A stretch of 64,000 bases of DNA from Rostratula benghalensis (lineage: Eukaryota > Chordata > Aves > Charadriiformes > Rostratulidae), in assembly GCA_013399305.1 (NCBI GenBank), contig VXAI01000019.1:2355952-2419951 (forward strand), in the 5' to 3' direction. Below, in pieces: positions 10,201-23,144 of this stretch. The translations under genes were made by a program, and so were the position numbers. Position 1 is the stretch's first letter. Each line of letters opens with the position of its first letter. The notes beneath the pieces were generated by a model. The model was not told where the DNA came from. It ran no database searches and was given only the letters and a program-made list of their open reading frames with translations.

Positions 10201-13200
10201 AAGCTACAAGTTTATGAACTACTACAAGAATGCGAGTCAGTTTGTTTCAGCATCACAACACAGGCAGGAATTATTTACACTTCCCCTGCTACTCCATCTG
10301 GAACTGGGTTCTTTCACCCACCAGCTACGTTTGTGTAGCCCACATGAAGCAGGATGAGAGGATCAATAGAAAAGGAGGAGGTGTGCCCAGGCGAGCAGGC
10401 AGCCTGGAAGCGCTCTCATCAACTGAACGTCTTCTGATACCGCACAGAACGCACCCCCAGCACCCCTGTTTCAGCAGAAAACCACATCATAGTCACAATG
10501 ACTGCAGTCACTGAAATCAGACACCACGTAAAGCATTTCACATGCCACTACAATCGGCTTACCTGGCACAACACAACCACACCAGTCTGGTTTTTTCAGC
10601 CCCTACACCTGAAGGCAGTGATGGTAGCATCCAGGAGGGAGCCTGCAATGACCAGGCATCCCTCCCAACATGCTCCATCCAGTGTTGCTCACACGTGTTC
10701 CCTCAGAAAACACTGGGACAAAAAAAGCACAATCTCAGGTAATGTGGCATTTGTGCAGAACAGCAATTTCAGAGCTCCCTGTGCAGCCCCAGCAATGTCA
10801 CATCCTGGTGAAGTAGGCTGTTGCCAAGCTAATTCGAGCTGTTAGGAGAGAAGATGAGTTAAACTTCACCCAAACATTTCTAGTAACATTAGAAATGTTA
10901 GCACAACATACTCCTAGAAGTGAATTACAGGAAGGGCTCATATGCAAATGGCATTGCCTGCTTAAGAACACACAGCATCATCCCTGCTGGCACCGTGAAG
11001 GTATTGTTTGTAACAAACCCCCCAGCCTCACGGGTGTCACCCTGTAGCTGAGTGACACCTGTATGCTTTACACAGAGCTACATTTTTTAAAATTGGAATC
11101 AACATGAGAGAGTTGATACAGTAAGCAGAAACAAAGTTGGGCTTGCCAGCAATCACACTGGGAAATTTGACTGAAGGAGCAGCACCGCTTTCACAAGCAC
11201 AAACCAAACCATTGGGTTTTCCCTTCGGCTTGGCTGTTGGCCACCCTGCTTCCAGACTGAAGCACCAGCACCACATACAAGGGGTAGTAAGCAGGGAGCA
11301 GTCGAACCTTGGCAGTAATGTAGAGCAGAAGTGAAGTGGAAAGGCCATGGAGCGTACAGCTGCAGAAATCAGTTACATCCCAAAGTTGTGTGGGAGGTGC
11401 TGACTGCCTCCAAGATGTTCAAACGATGACACGGTGCCATCAGACTGCCCCAAAACGTACAGCTGCTCATGTGAACAGGTCCATCTACCCTAGAAGCTTC
11501 CTCCTGCCAGTGACTCAACTGGTGTCTAACTCCCAATAAGTTAGTGCTTTCCCCAAACTTACAGCCTCCGGTGGGTCAGTCCTCAGAGACCTGGTTCAAT
11601 GGAAAGCTCCAACTGCTTTTGGACCCTTCCTTTCCCTGCCCTTAGTCACTGCCTTCCTAAGGAGTCCTTCTCTATTTAGTTCTTCATAAACTCTGTCCAT
11701 CCTTGGCCTGTCTTTAAGGATGTTCAGTTGCTGTCTCCATCTTCAAGTTCAGACTATTGTTTGTCAGCACATTATACCCTCAGGCATTCCAACAGATTTA
11801 TCCAATGTGTCAATAACACTGGTTTTCTTCCTTTTATAATTGCCAACTTCTGATTTTTATTGTAAGGTAAGTTCCGGGAGAACTCTGTATTCAGAGCAGA
11901 AAGACCGGTCCAACAAGTTTTCTTAAAATGAAGTCCATTTTGCAGTTAGATAACCAAGATACTTAAAAACGGTGTCTAGAAACAACATCTTGTATTTTGG
12001 GGATTTGGAGGTGGAATGCCCTAAACCTGGAAGTTCTGAAAATCCAGGTCTTTTCTCCCACACTCTGTTTTACTGCAACTGACAAGATGAAACTCAAGAA
12101 ACAGAGATAAACGTACACAAGCTGGTGACAAACAATAGCTATTCAGGAAAGTAAGCAAGTGTACTTTATAATTTGAGATTAGGTCCATGACCAAACAAAA
12201 CCAAATCCTCCTATTTGAACAGATAGATAAGAATACCAACAAGCCTCTTGTTTGATATTCCAGAGCTCTCTTATGACTTAATCAGGCTCTTATTCTTAGT
12301 TTCATTAAGACAGCATTCATAGCTAAGAGTGGCACAGAATACCCATGGGGATTTCAAATTATGGTGCAGTACACAACCATGTACACAGAGATACACTTAA
12401 GTTATCATTCATTCATCCATTGCCATCATTAGCAAAAGCTGTATGTGGTTTTCCATAAAATCAGTATTCATTCTGTTTCTCTTTAGGAACTTGTAAGTAT
12501 GACATTAAGTTATTGCTTCTTGGTTCAATTCGTCACCCACTTTCCAGAAAGACGCTTGTGGGTTTGGTTTTGCCATTTTATCACAACTAAATTGTTTAGC
12601 AGAAGCCTATGTTCTTGTACAAGGAAGGACAAACTTTCAGTTGAAAGTTAAGAGCTGGAACTTGAGAGAGAAAAAAAAACCACCCAAACCCCCCCCCCAC
12701 AAGCAATAGCATATTTATTACAGCACTTCCTTGGAAAATCAAGGTTCAAGCCCTTCTTTTTGAGAGAATTGATTGACTAGCTACAGCCAAACAAGACTGA
12801 GATTGTCAGCACCCTACGTTCAACCATCCTAATCAGTGTTCACATTCTTTGACTAGATATGGGTTACCAGTACAGCTCACCTTCTCTGTTTCATGGAATT
12901 CAGCTAAACTGATTTTCTCCACTGCTACCACTTAAAGGGTACATTTATACATTTTGGTATCTTCAAGTTACGAAACAGCAAGCCAGGCTTATTCACAGGA
13001 ATTTTCCCTCCAAGATTGAAATATTATCTGTGTAGGGAGAAAGGTGGTAACAGATTACCAAGAACAGAAGTGCTTTGTGAATTCACACTAGGTCTACCCA
13101 GACACACACATACAGCAAGTAAGTGAAACTTTAAAGTTGAACAATTTGTGCTCTTCAAGAGCTCTTCTTGCGCTCTTCCAAGATTTTCACAAAACAGCAA

Positions 13201-14649
13201 GTACAAAACCCAGCAGAAATACTCTGCAGACTCATGCAAGGGTGGTGGCTAAAGTGTCAGTCATAATGCTGGGAGGAATAAAAAAAAAAAAAAAAAAGTT
13301 CCTGTGTTCTTGTTTCCTAACAATGAGCCACAACTTAGTCATTTGTTTGGCAAGTCTGAGCAGAGGTGGCTTTAACTGTTACCACTGAAATAACTCCCGC
13401 ATTAAATACTTGCCTTTACAACCAAGTTTTAATGCCAAGCAAGTATACTGCACCGTGCTAGGCAGCACACACTGAGATTACTTAAGGTTATGTGCTGACT
13501 TGAAGCTTTTTGCCTTCCTGAACTATTTTATGCAGTATCTGTGTCACCAGCTCCAGCGTCAGGGCCACACAAGGTGAGGCTGCCGCTATCGGTGTGGCTG
13601 TGCCGATGGGATCAGACAGTTATGGCCAGAGAGAGACTCATCTGCTCCCCTTGCATCCCGTGTCCTTCCAGATCTTCACCTAGAACTGAGACGTGGTTCA
13701 GCAGCTGGCTATATTGAACACTGACACACACCATGAATGAGCTTGCATGAAGCAAGGTACAGAAAACACAGCAGTATTTTTTAGCTCTAGTGGATTATTC
13801 CACGTAACAAATCTAGATCCTGATTCATTTCTTGGAAAGAGCAGATCAACGCAGCCCCTAATAACTGAAAAAGCAGCATCTTTGCCGTGGTATCCTTTTG
13901 CAGTATAAATTAAAGAATTAATCAAGATGCTTAGGACTTCTCCCGTTAACCAGAAGTTTAATCAGCTTACAGTTTTTGGGGACTCAAAAGATGCTTGCTA
14001 AGCAAAAGTCATCATTCGTTCAGAAAAGACTACAGCCAGCCAAGAACTGTTTCCACTTACTCCACAAGCAATTCTACCCCTGAGTTAGGGCTGCACTTTT
14101 GCACAGCCACAGCGTGACAGCAAAATTTAATTCTGAAGATGCTGTGCTTGCCAATTAAACAACAACTGTTAATGCATTTTATTTTTAAAAAGTATAAATA
14201 TTCAAGGCTACTGATTATATGTAGTGAACAAAACCTAATAAAACTGCAATTAAGTGCTTGCAGGAAATAATATTTTGGTAGCCCAATAAAAACCAGCTTC
14301 AACCCAATTATTAGAATTCCTAAAGGTACAGTGGTTGTTGAGGATTTTAAGTATTGCTGAAAGGGAGTTTAAATCCTATCAATCCTAACAGTTGCACCAA
14401 TATTTCACCTGCAACTTTGTACAATCAGCATCTGGAGCAACCAGGCAATTCACAACTACGGTTCCAAATGTTGCAGTCTCAGGAGAAAAGAAAAAAAAAA
14501 AGCAACAAAACCCACCCATTGTTTTTATATTAAAAAAAAAAATGTTATGTTTCCTGCAGTTTCGCGGCCCTGCTACAAGAGTTTATTTTTATGCTTTATT
14601 CTTTTTATGCTTTTTATTTGTTTGTCTTTTGGTCCCAGAAGACACAAGC

Positions 14650-15110
14650 TTCTGAACCCAAGAGGGACTAATCCTGCAAAGCTCAGCACAGCACTGCACC
14701 TCTGCCACGGGCAAACGACAAGACAGACACCACGACAGTTCCACAGAGCTGTTCAGAGAAAATAGCTGGGTTGCTGCAACACGGCAAGGTATCAGGCTGC
14801 AGCCGATGCCCTCTGGGGAGCATAAGCTCCCCGTGCTGCTTGACCCTGCTGCCGACAGGCTGAAATCCCCGGGTGAAGGACTGGAGAGAAAGGGGAACTG
14901 GGCACACGTTGCTTGAAAGGCTGCCAGGGCAAGGGCATTGGTCCCATCTGGGTGGCCTGGAAGGGATCCAGACACGCAGGCAGCTGCCTGGCTCCCCACG
15001 GATGCCCTTGGCTCTGGGGAAGGGGCTCCACTCCAGCCCTGAGCAGCAGCAGCGCTCCCACATAGGGTTCTTGTCCCACGGGACAACAGTGGGACTCAAC
15101 ACTCACGTAC
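14650..15110. other. GC-richer intronic patch, unidentified
   Basis: Base composition rises clearly above the AT-rich surroundings, with several CpGs (for example around 14780-14880 and 15040-15080). Three overlapping minus-strand frames stay open through it, but none gives a recognisable protein or repeats a known element, and no flanking splice signals fit. It could be an intronic regulatory island or an unrecognised old repeat. Confidence 0.35.
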
Positions 15111-15437
15111 AGAAATCATCCTGTCAATCCCTCCAGGACCCTGCAGGAATGCAGTAGTCTAAAGACAAGTAGCAAAAAATAAGGAAGAATTTCTTAAGAT
15201 CCAAGCGGTGCAAATCCATTATTTTAATATTTTTCCTTGATTCAAGTTGCTTAAACATCAAATCCAAACACGGCTTATTATAGTTACTGTTTTACAGTAT
15301 AAGCCAAACCTTCACCCCAAAGCTTTAACCAGAGTGCTGAGAAGCAGTTTTTAACTTCAAATGCTACCCTCTCAAATGGTTCTCCCCGTTCAAATGCTTA
15401 GCTGACTTGATAGCTTCCCATAAGAGTAAAGCTTTTA

Positions 15438-15461
15438 CATATATATCTATATATATATATC
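15438..15461. repeat. (TA)n microsatellite
   Basis: An alternating TA tract interrupted by TATC units (acatatatatctatatatat...). It lies in MTUS1 intron 1 and has no further features. Confidence 0.8.
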
Positions 15462-18400
15462 TCACCAGATCATTGTGGACACCCTGGAACTACAGTTATA
15501 CAGGAACATTAGCCTTGATTTCCACTCAGGACTGACCAAAATTAATGCCACAGAGAGTGACAGAAGCGTCACACGCACAGTACTGCATCCATACCTGACG
15601 TTCTCAAGCGAGTTTTGGGTTCTGCCACAGCCTCCCCTTGAGATGAGAGATGCTCACAACCAGAGGACACAGCACACACCGGCCAAGGACTGTCCCTGTG
15701 CTACAGGGTGAAAAAGCAGCACCCTGGTTTTATTATAAACTCGATCATAACCCTTGAACAACTGACTGCCTAACAGGAGCTACGCCATTAACAGGCAAAA
15801 GCTGTTTTTTCTCTGCCTTTGGCTGGTTTTTGAAAGCGTCAGCTCAGTCTTTTTAGCAAGGACTGATCACACATTAACTTTTTGGGTACAGCCCCCTCAG
15901 TCAGATGATTCACTCACACACGGATTGGTTCTCTGGAGTCCCTAGGAATTGGTGCCATGTATAAATGACCCAGTCTACAATACAGCTTTTAACCCCTTCA
16001 ATAAACATTTAACCCTTTAGGCTTCAACTTCACCTGCTTTATATGAGCCCGATGGAGGGAAAACCTGAACTGCATACAAGCAGTGACAGCAGCACGGTGA
16101 TTTAAAGGATGATGCTTGGAACTGGTACACCTAAAGCAGTTATTCTACAACCAGACACCCAGTTTGTTAGCAGATACCTACAAAATACAATTTTCTTGGG
16201 CTAAAGCACATTTAAGACTTGCAAACCTGCAGCAGAAAATAATTGGGAGAACGTGCCACTAAAAGGACTTTCGAAAAAGCGTTAGTAGAAAAAACAAAAC
16301 TCACTGCAACTTTTTATAGATTCTGCATAGGGGACGGGCAATACAAAGATTAGAATTAAATGATGCCTTCATATTCTTATAGTCAAAACTCAAAGCTTCC
16401 CCCTGCTGAAAACCACAGGGATCACTAGGACATACAGCATCACTATGCACAAGCTTCCCCCGGGCTGCACTATCCAGGCTGATCCTCCAAGGACATAATA
16501 CACATCCATCATCAAGAGGGCAACAGAGACGATGTTATTTCTGGATTTATGTTGGTCACCAGACCTTCACCATTTAATTCTGCTAAGCACAGACACCAAA
16601 TGGCAGCTGCTGGGTCAACCAGCCACTCAACAGCACGGAAAGCCACGAAAGTCTCATCCGTATCAGAGGAGAGGCAGGAACACCAGCGTTTCACACCGCA
16701 AGTATTTCACCACTCTGCAACGAGGGAGGCAAACTCCTACACCAGACAACTAAGCGTACTTGGGTAAAATCACACAGTTGATAGTAGCCTGGGACACAGA
16801 TAAGCAACTCTCCCTCCTGTGCTTCAGCTTAAAGAGGCAAGAAAATAATTCTGGCACTGGGACATGTATTTGGGTTGCACAAGGCATAAGTGCGGGCTTT
16901 TTGCAGGAATGAGGAAGAAACACTGCTGAAGAAAAGCCAAAAAAGGCAGTTGCTTAGGTACCAAATCAAAGTGAATTAGTACCTAATAAAACTGAGCTTG
17001 CACAACTGAATACCGTCCCATGAAGGGTCACCAACTATTTTTTTCCCCAAAGCCATCTCAGTAAGTTTAAATTTGCATGACAGAATTATTTCATTTATCA
17101 GCAGCAAGTTCACCAAAGCGTGTTAATGATGCTTCACGTTCTAGATGTCAATCTAAAAATCCACCAGTTCAGTGCACTAACAAGGAACTTCATGTCCTGC
17201 TCCATCAGGGCTCTGAATGCACTGTTTGTTCATAGAAGTTCTCTGGTAAATGAAATTCCAGAATGCTGGAGTAGCTTGAACTGAGAAGGGTTGCTTAGGC
17301 AGGGGGAAGGAAAAAAAAAAAACCCCACACCCCAACACAACAGAAAAACCCCAAACCACAGAACACACCCAGTGCTGAGTAATCCGAGAAAATGAACGGG
17401 GGGAAAAGTCATGAAGCTTCTCCTGGTAGGAAAATACATAGCCCTAACTGCCAAACACTGAGGAAAAAAAGTTGAGCTGAACAGACCATCCAAGAGGAAT
17501 CCACAAGAGATCTCCATCTCCCAGATCTCTCATCTCCATTTCTCCACTTTTAGAGAGAATGTATTAGAGTGCTCTCCCCCTCCTTCAGCAGGTACTGGGG
17601 GATGTTCCTGGAAGAGGAAACTGTTTCTACTTTGATGTTTTCCCTTCAAGTCCACCACAGGGATGCTGTTTTCTCTGAGCCAAGTTAAACATACCAGAGG
17701 CATTTTCACAAGCCATTTGGGTAGTGTACTGCTCACAAAAGTCAACTGCAAGCAATTAGTGCTGCGTTAGGAACTTTCTCCAGAGGAAACTGCCTCACAA
17801 GAAGCAGGGGTGGAAGGGATTGGCACCTGGAAACCACTTGCTTCGGTCCTCTGGAAAGTCCACCTACACCCTAAGCCTTCAGGGCTGCAGAGGAGCAGTT
17901 GGTGGTTAGACTTAAAGCTGTTCAAGTGTTTTTTGAAAAAAGGGGAACCACAGTCCAATAAAGCAGATCTAGGAATATGCTGGGTGTAATAAACTTCTCC
18001 TTGGGCTGGATTTCTTGCCTCTACAGAAAGGTTCAAAAGTAAGAAGGTGGGGGATGGGTATGACAGTCCCCAGTGACTAGGACAAGTCTCATGCAGAAGG
18101 CTGAGGTTCAATTTGCCTACCAAGTGCTCCAACTAGTTCTGACCTTCCACATGATAGAGCAACTGGTGGCTATGGCACTTCATTTCTGACCACTGGTAAG
18201 GGTCTTTGGGAAAAAAAAAAAAAATCTGGAGGTGGTCTGATTTTTCTTCAAGTAGAAAAATGTGTTCTGAAATGACCACATGGCTGGTAAACAGCTCCTA
18301 CTGAGGCACAGATACTGGTCCAAAAATCAAGCTGTGTGTCAGACAATCAGCCTTCTCCATCAATAAGTTATTAGACTCAGTCTTTTGACCGTTTTCATAA

Positions 18401-20145
18401 ATCTCTGTATTACAGAGAACAGCAGATGTGAAAGGTAGCAGAAGTAATATTTTTGTCATATTGCACCATACAAAAGTCTCCTGAATTGTTTCATGTGATC
18501 TTCCCCTCCCCACCCAAGGCAGAAACAAGAACAATTGCCTCCTTAAACTCCCAGTTTCTAAAGGCTTTAAATCTTCCCAGATTAGCACCCACCTTGGTCT
18601 GAGTAGATGCACAGCATCTGGTTTGTGTTTCTTTCCACCGCACCCCTGAATTCCAATTTTGCATATGAGGATTAAGAATCTGGGGGTTCCACTACACCCA
18701 CTCCTAAAAATTATTTCAGGTATACAAACCAATGTATAATCCCATGTTCTACAAGGAGACCGTGGTTTCAGATGCCAGGTGGAAATAGAAACTAAAACCA
18801 AGCCAAGCACATGCTATAGCAGTGAAGCAGCATTTGGGATGCTATATGAGAATGTTTTTTATCTCCAATACATTTTATTTGAGAGACTGCACTGGAAGAG
18901 CCTCACACCTTGAGATGAAGTGGCATTCACATACCAACATGCTGGAGAGCACGTTTTGGTTCAAGCAGAGTCAGTGCCTTCTCCTTTCTCAACTCTAACT
19001 GTGGCACACCAGTTGAATGGCCAATTTTCACATCTCCATCCTACCACACTAAGGGGTGGTTCAGTTACTGTGCACAGAATGGACTGCACCCAAGACACAG
19101 CACTACCCTACTGTGCTTCTTTCAACAAGCCTGCTCAGCATAAGCTTCCACTTCAGAACTAAAATGGAATAAACCTCAGCGTTCAGGTTTATTTATGTGC
19201 CAGGTACCTGGATGTTCAGCTCATAAGACCACAAAAGGGAAAAAAACCCACATTTTAAACACAGTTTCACAAAGCAATCCTAAGTCTTATCATAGCCACA
19301 GATTTAGTGCAATAACACACAGGAGCTTACTGTTAGGGTAGCTTGATGAATCAGATGCCTATCTCTATCTAATTCTTTGATATAAAGCATAGCTCACTTA
19401 TATCCTACAAGGAGAAAATACCAGTTCTAATATAGAACTATGGAATAGTAGTTATTTAAATAACACGAAATATATTTATTAAGATCTCTTTTAGGTTAGG
19501 CATTCAACATGAAATACATATGCAAATCCAGAGTTAGATCAATGAGTAATTTGGATAACCAACCATGGGAGAATTGCTTCTGTTCTGAATCAAACAAGGC
19601 AAAAACAAAGTGAAGAATCAGGCTGTACTAACTGAAATCAGAGCACCAGCAACCATGAACCCCACTGATTGAGAGTCCACATTTGTGTAGACTCATCCCT
19701 GTGGCCTGAACAGATTCATCTTGCACGTACCCAGAAGGTCAATACATGCAAAATATTCAGTATGGAAGGGGAAACCAAATACTAACTTAGAGAACATTCC
19801 TGTGGTCTCACCACCAGACCTCACTCAAATCAAGGCTGCCAAGCTTCATAAATCTCATGTTATATGAGCCACAAGAGTTTGACAGCCCTGTCGTGCCATC
19901 CCACCTCTCTGCAGAGAGACACACAGCCAGCTGAGGTCCAAGGAAGGTGACAGCACCTCCAGCACAGGGGGAACCACCTCAGCACCTTTTAACAGCTCAA
20001 GAGATGTAACTGCAGCAGTCACAGCTGCTCGCTCACTTACACAGCAACAACGAGGATTATATCATCATCAGAATTAGGGGGACACCCCAAAAACAGATTC
20101 TCCTGACTACAGACTGCCACAAGTGTTCTGCACAGCAAGAATAAT

Positions 20146-20448
20146 TGAATCCTAGAATGCTTTGGGTTGGAAGGGACCTTCAATCATTTAGCTCCAACCC
20201 CCTGCCCTGGGCAGGGACACCTCCCACCAGACCAGGTTGCTCCAAGCCCCATCCAGCCTGGCCTTGAACCCCTCCAGGGATGGGGCAGCCACAGTTTCTC
20301 TGGGCAACCTCTTCCAGTGTCTCACCACCCTCACAGTAAAGAATTTATTCCTAAGATCTAATCAAAGTCTCCCTTTTTTTAGTTTAAAACCATTCCCCCT
20401 CATCCTACCGCTCCATTCCCTGATCAGGAGTCCCTCCCCATCCCTCCC
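20146..20448 (-). mobile_element. CR1 LINE 3' fragment
   Basis: On the plus strand it starts 'tgaatcctagaatgctttgg' and continues 'gttggaagggacc', 'gggcagggacacctcccacc', 'ccatccagcctggccttgaa' and 'cctgatcaggagtccctccc'. This is the antisense of the CR1 3' region, with the block order intact over about 300 bp. It is 5'-truncated and non-coding. The long plus-strand frame across it (20237-20779) is a by-product of the repeat. Confidence 0.93.
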
Positions 20449-20609
20449 GGATGTCCCAGCAAGTTCACACACTGCTTCAGAAAGGCATAGATTCCTGGGA
20501 AGAAGAACATTAGAAGAAAAATTAACATCCCTCCTGAAAAAGGGTGCCCGAATAAGAGTCCCCACCCAGAGCAGAACAGAAGAGAGGACTTTCAGATTAC
20601 TGACCAGGG

Positions 20610-20632
20610 AAAAAAAAAAAAAAAAAAAAAAA
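20610..20632 (+). repeat. Poly-A tract (23 A)
   Basis: The longest homopolymer in the window, an uninterrupted run of about 23 A on the plus strand (poly-U in the MTUS1 pre-mRNA). It lies about 160 bp from the 5' end of the neighbouring CR1 fragment and does not look like its tail, since CR1 elements do not end in poly-A. Confidence 0.9.
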
Positions 20633-21440
20633 GTGAGAGTCACAAGACATACATACCATATTCAGAAAGAAAGAAGATGTCAGCGCTGTCACACTTATTT
20701 AGAAAGAATATATACAGAGAAAGACCAGTCACGAGCTCCTTCTCTGGACAGAAGGTGTCTGCAGACTCTCAGGTATTGAGTAGCAACAGCAATTTCCTAC
20801 ACAGGCCAGAGCTCCACAGCTGCACTGATGCAAACACAAATCACCTGCTCCCAGCAGGTAAAGCCTCATCAGTTAAACAGAGCCAGCTGAAAGCGGGGAA
20901 GCCTCAGCTGAGGGCACATTTGCTTTTCAGGCACCTGAATACATCGTCACAGCCAGCCTGGGCTAAGCTGGGGTGACCTGGAATGGGACAAGACATGCAA
21001 GGATCATACAATTGCTTTTTTATCCCCCATGGATGAAAGCCTGTTCCTGGGCAGCAATTGGTACTATGTGGTCACCTGGATTCCAGGCTCTCTCAGGTCA
21101 CAGTGACCACGTTCCTTCACTCCATCTGTGGAGGAAAGGACCAGTTTGGGAGAGCAATGCAGACTGGTACATCAAGGCAGCCGTGACAACAGATTCCCCT
21201 TTTGAGCTTGGAAAACATCTCGGTGTGCACACACAGACAGGGGTGTAGGCGTGTTCCCAGTTTGTTAAATGTTTAAGCAGATTAAGCTAAATGCACTTTT
21301 CCAGACTTTCTGGTGTGAGACATCAGGCCACTGTGCTGCAGGCTGACCCTGTCTGGCTGTGCAGGACACCTGACACCAGCCACAGTTTCCAATTGGGATA
21401 TTTGAGTTTAGTTTTCAGTTTATTTGACGACATTCCTCAG

Positions 21441-21464
21441 GTGCACACACCTCCTTGTGTGCAC
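21441..21464. repeat. Perfect 9-bp inverted repeat
   Basis: GTGCACACA at 21441-21449 and TGTGTGCAC at 21456-21464 are perfect reverse complements separated by CCTCCT. The arms are CA/TG-rich and could form a short hairpin on either strand. It lies in MTUS1 intron 1 and its function is unknown. Confidence 0.85.
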
Positions 21465-23112
21465 TTTTCACCTTTCAGTGGTTATAAGATAAAGACATTT
21501 TCTTAAGAAAAGTCTTAGGCTTTTTGGAAAAGCGTTGTGACCAGTTCTACTCCCCGGGAACAGACAGACACAGGTGAAGATGGAAGGGATGGAAATGCAG
21601 GCATGAAACTCAAACTAATTCCACCCGTCCTCTTCTGCCATTTCAGGGTTAGAATGGGAGACATTAAAAATAGATATTAAGTCTTAAGAGGTTGTTAGAT
21701 AACCCAAGAAATAGTATAATAAAATTAAGATATTGCCATTGTACTACAATCCTTCAAAAGCTATTTCTGGGGTTTCTTTAGAAATAATTATTGTTCTCTT
21801 CTAACAGAGCCCCTGTCTGACTGCACCTGTTTCAGGAGGAAAGGTTAAAAATCACAGCAGAGCTAAAAGCTAAGGTGAAGCCATGGCTACCTGCTTGCTT
21901 GAACCAAACCCATCCCAAATCACCAAGGGAGAATGGTACCCAGAGGGGAGCAGCTCACCATCACCTGAACTGTAGCTTTTTTAAGTCACTAATTTACTTC
22001 TCCTTGATTTTGGGCTCTATCCTTGAGCACTGGATGCTTGTTTGTAGGCTACTTAGCCCTGCCTTCAAGTTCAGTTCCAGTAAGAGAGAGGATTGATTAC
22101 AATTTGATAAGAAATACAACTCTTAACTCTTTTGGTTTAAATATATTTTGCAGTATTACATTAATATCCTTTTTTTTTTCCTTCATTCTAGATATAAGTC
22201 TTCACCCCTCCCAAAAGGAGAAACACATTAGGTTTCCTCTACCACCTTTAAAAGTTTTATTGATCTTTCCTTCTAGTTAAAAATCAAACACTGGCAGCTC
22301 CTGTTTTAGTAGCTCAGCTTAGGTAGAGACAGCAACAGATGAGAAAGCAATGCCTTAGGAGCATGTAAAGATTAACGATCACATCAAATCCTGAAAAACT
22401 AAAAAAGCCACTAAGTAGAGGCTTTTTATCATCCCCAACTCTACATTTTAAGAACGGCAACTTGATTGTTCTTCCCAAACTTTAATAAAAAAAAATTGGC
22501 ATATTACACCAGTTTTGCCAACACATCAACCAGCCTTCCAGGAAATAATGTGTCAGCAACATATGGAAACTACTTGCAGGGTTTCTTTTGGCATTTCTCT
22601 CCCAGCCTGGCATGTTTTTAGCATTAATTGTGGAAGCCACTAATACTTCTGTTTTAGCTGTTAAACTACCAGGGAACATTAAATCAATGACAGCTATGGG
22701 TTATGGTTTGACAGAAGTCACCAAACCTCCCTCACAAAGATTCCCAGCCTCTGTGTCATTTTTGCAACTAAAAGGTTTACTTTGGCCTACTTTTAGGCAC
22801 ACGGCCTCAGAAAGTACAAGTAATCTTATTATTCCCCAAATAGCAGAGAATAAACCATGAGAGCCACATATAAGAGTACGATTCTGTATTTATGGAATAA
22901 ACAACCTCAAGTAATGCGTTTGGAAAGTTATCTGGAATACAGTAGCATCTCACGCTAGGGCACGAGGGAAAGACAGACACACCACCAACTACTCACTACT
23001 CAAAGCACAAGCCTTTTTAAAAGACAAGTTGAGGCTGAGTTAGATTAGTCACCAAAAGCTCTCCTCCCTGGCACACATCAGAGACCAAGCAATCAGCAAG
23101 ATTAAGGGAAAG

Positions 23113-23144
23113 AAAAAAAAAAAAAAAGAAAGAAAGAAAACAAA
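23113..23144 (+). repeat. A-rich / (GAAA)n tract
   Basis: A run of 15 A followed by several GAAA units and an A-rich tail on the plus strand. This is simple-sequence DNA inside MTUS1 intron 1. Confidence 0.85.

Noticed and set aside
14589..15106. Three overlapping minus-strand frames of 104-165 codons
   Set aside because: Three open frames at once point to GC-rich composition with few stop codons rather than coding sequence.
18298..18810. 170-codon minus-strand frame in MTUS1 intron 1, with a neighbour at 17767-18132
   Set aside because: On the sense strand of MTUS1 but without acceptor/donor pairs and without similarity to MTUS1 or a retroelement protein that I can recognise.
20237..20779. 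180-codon plus-strand frame
   Set aside because: Its first part is antisense CR1 and it then runs through a 23-A homopolymer (poly-Lys). It has no domain or splice support.
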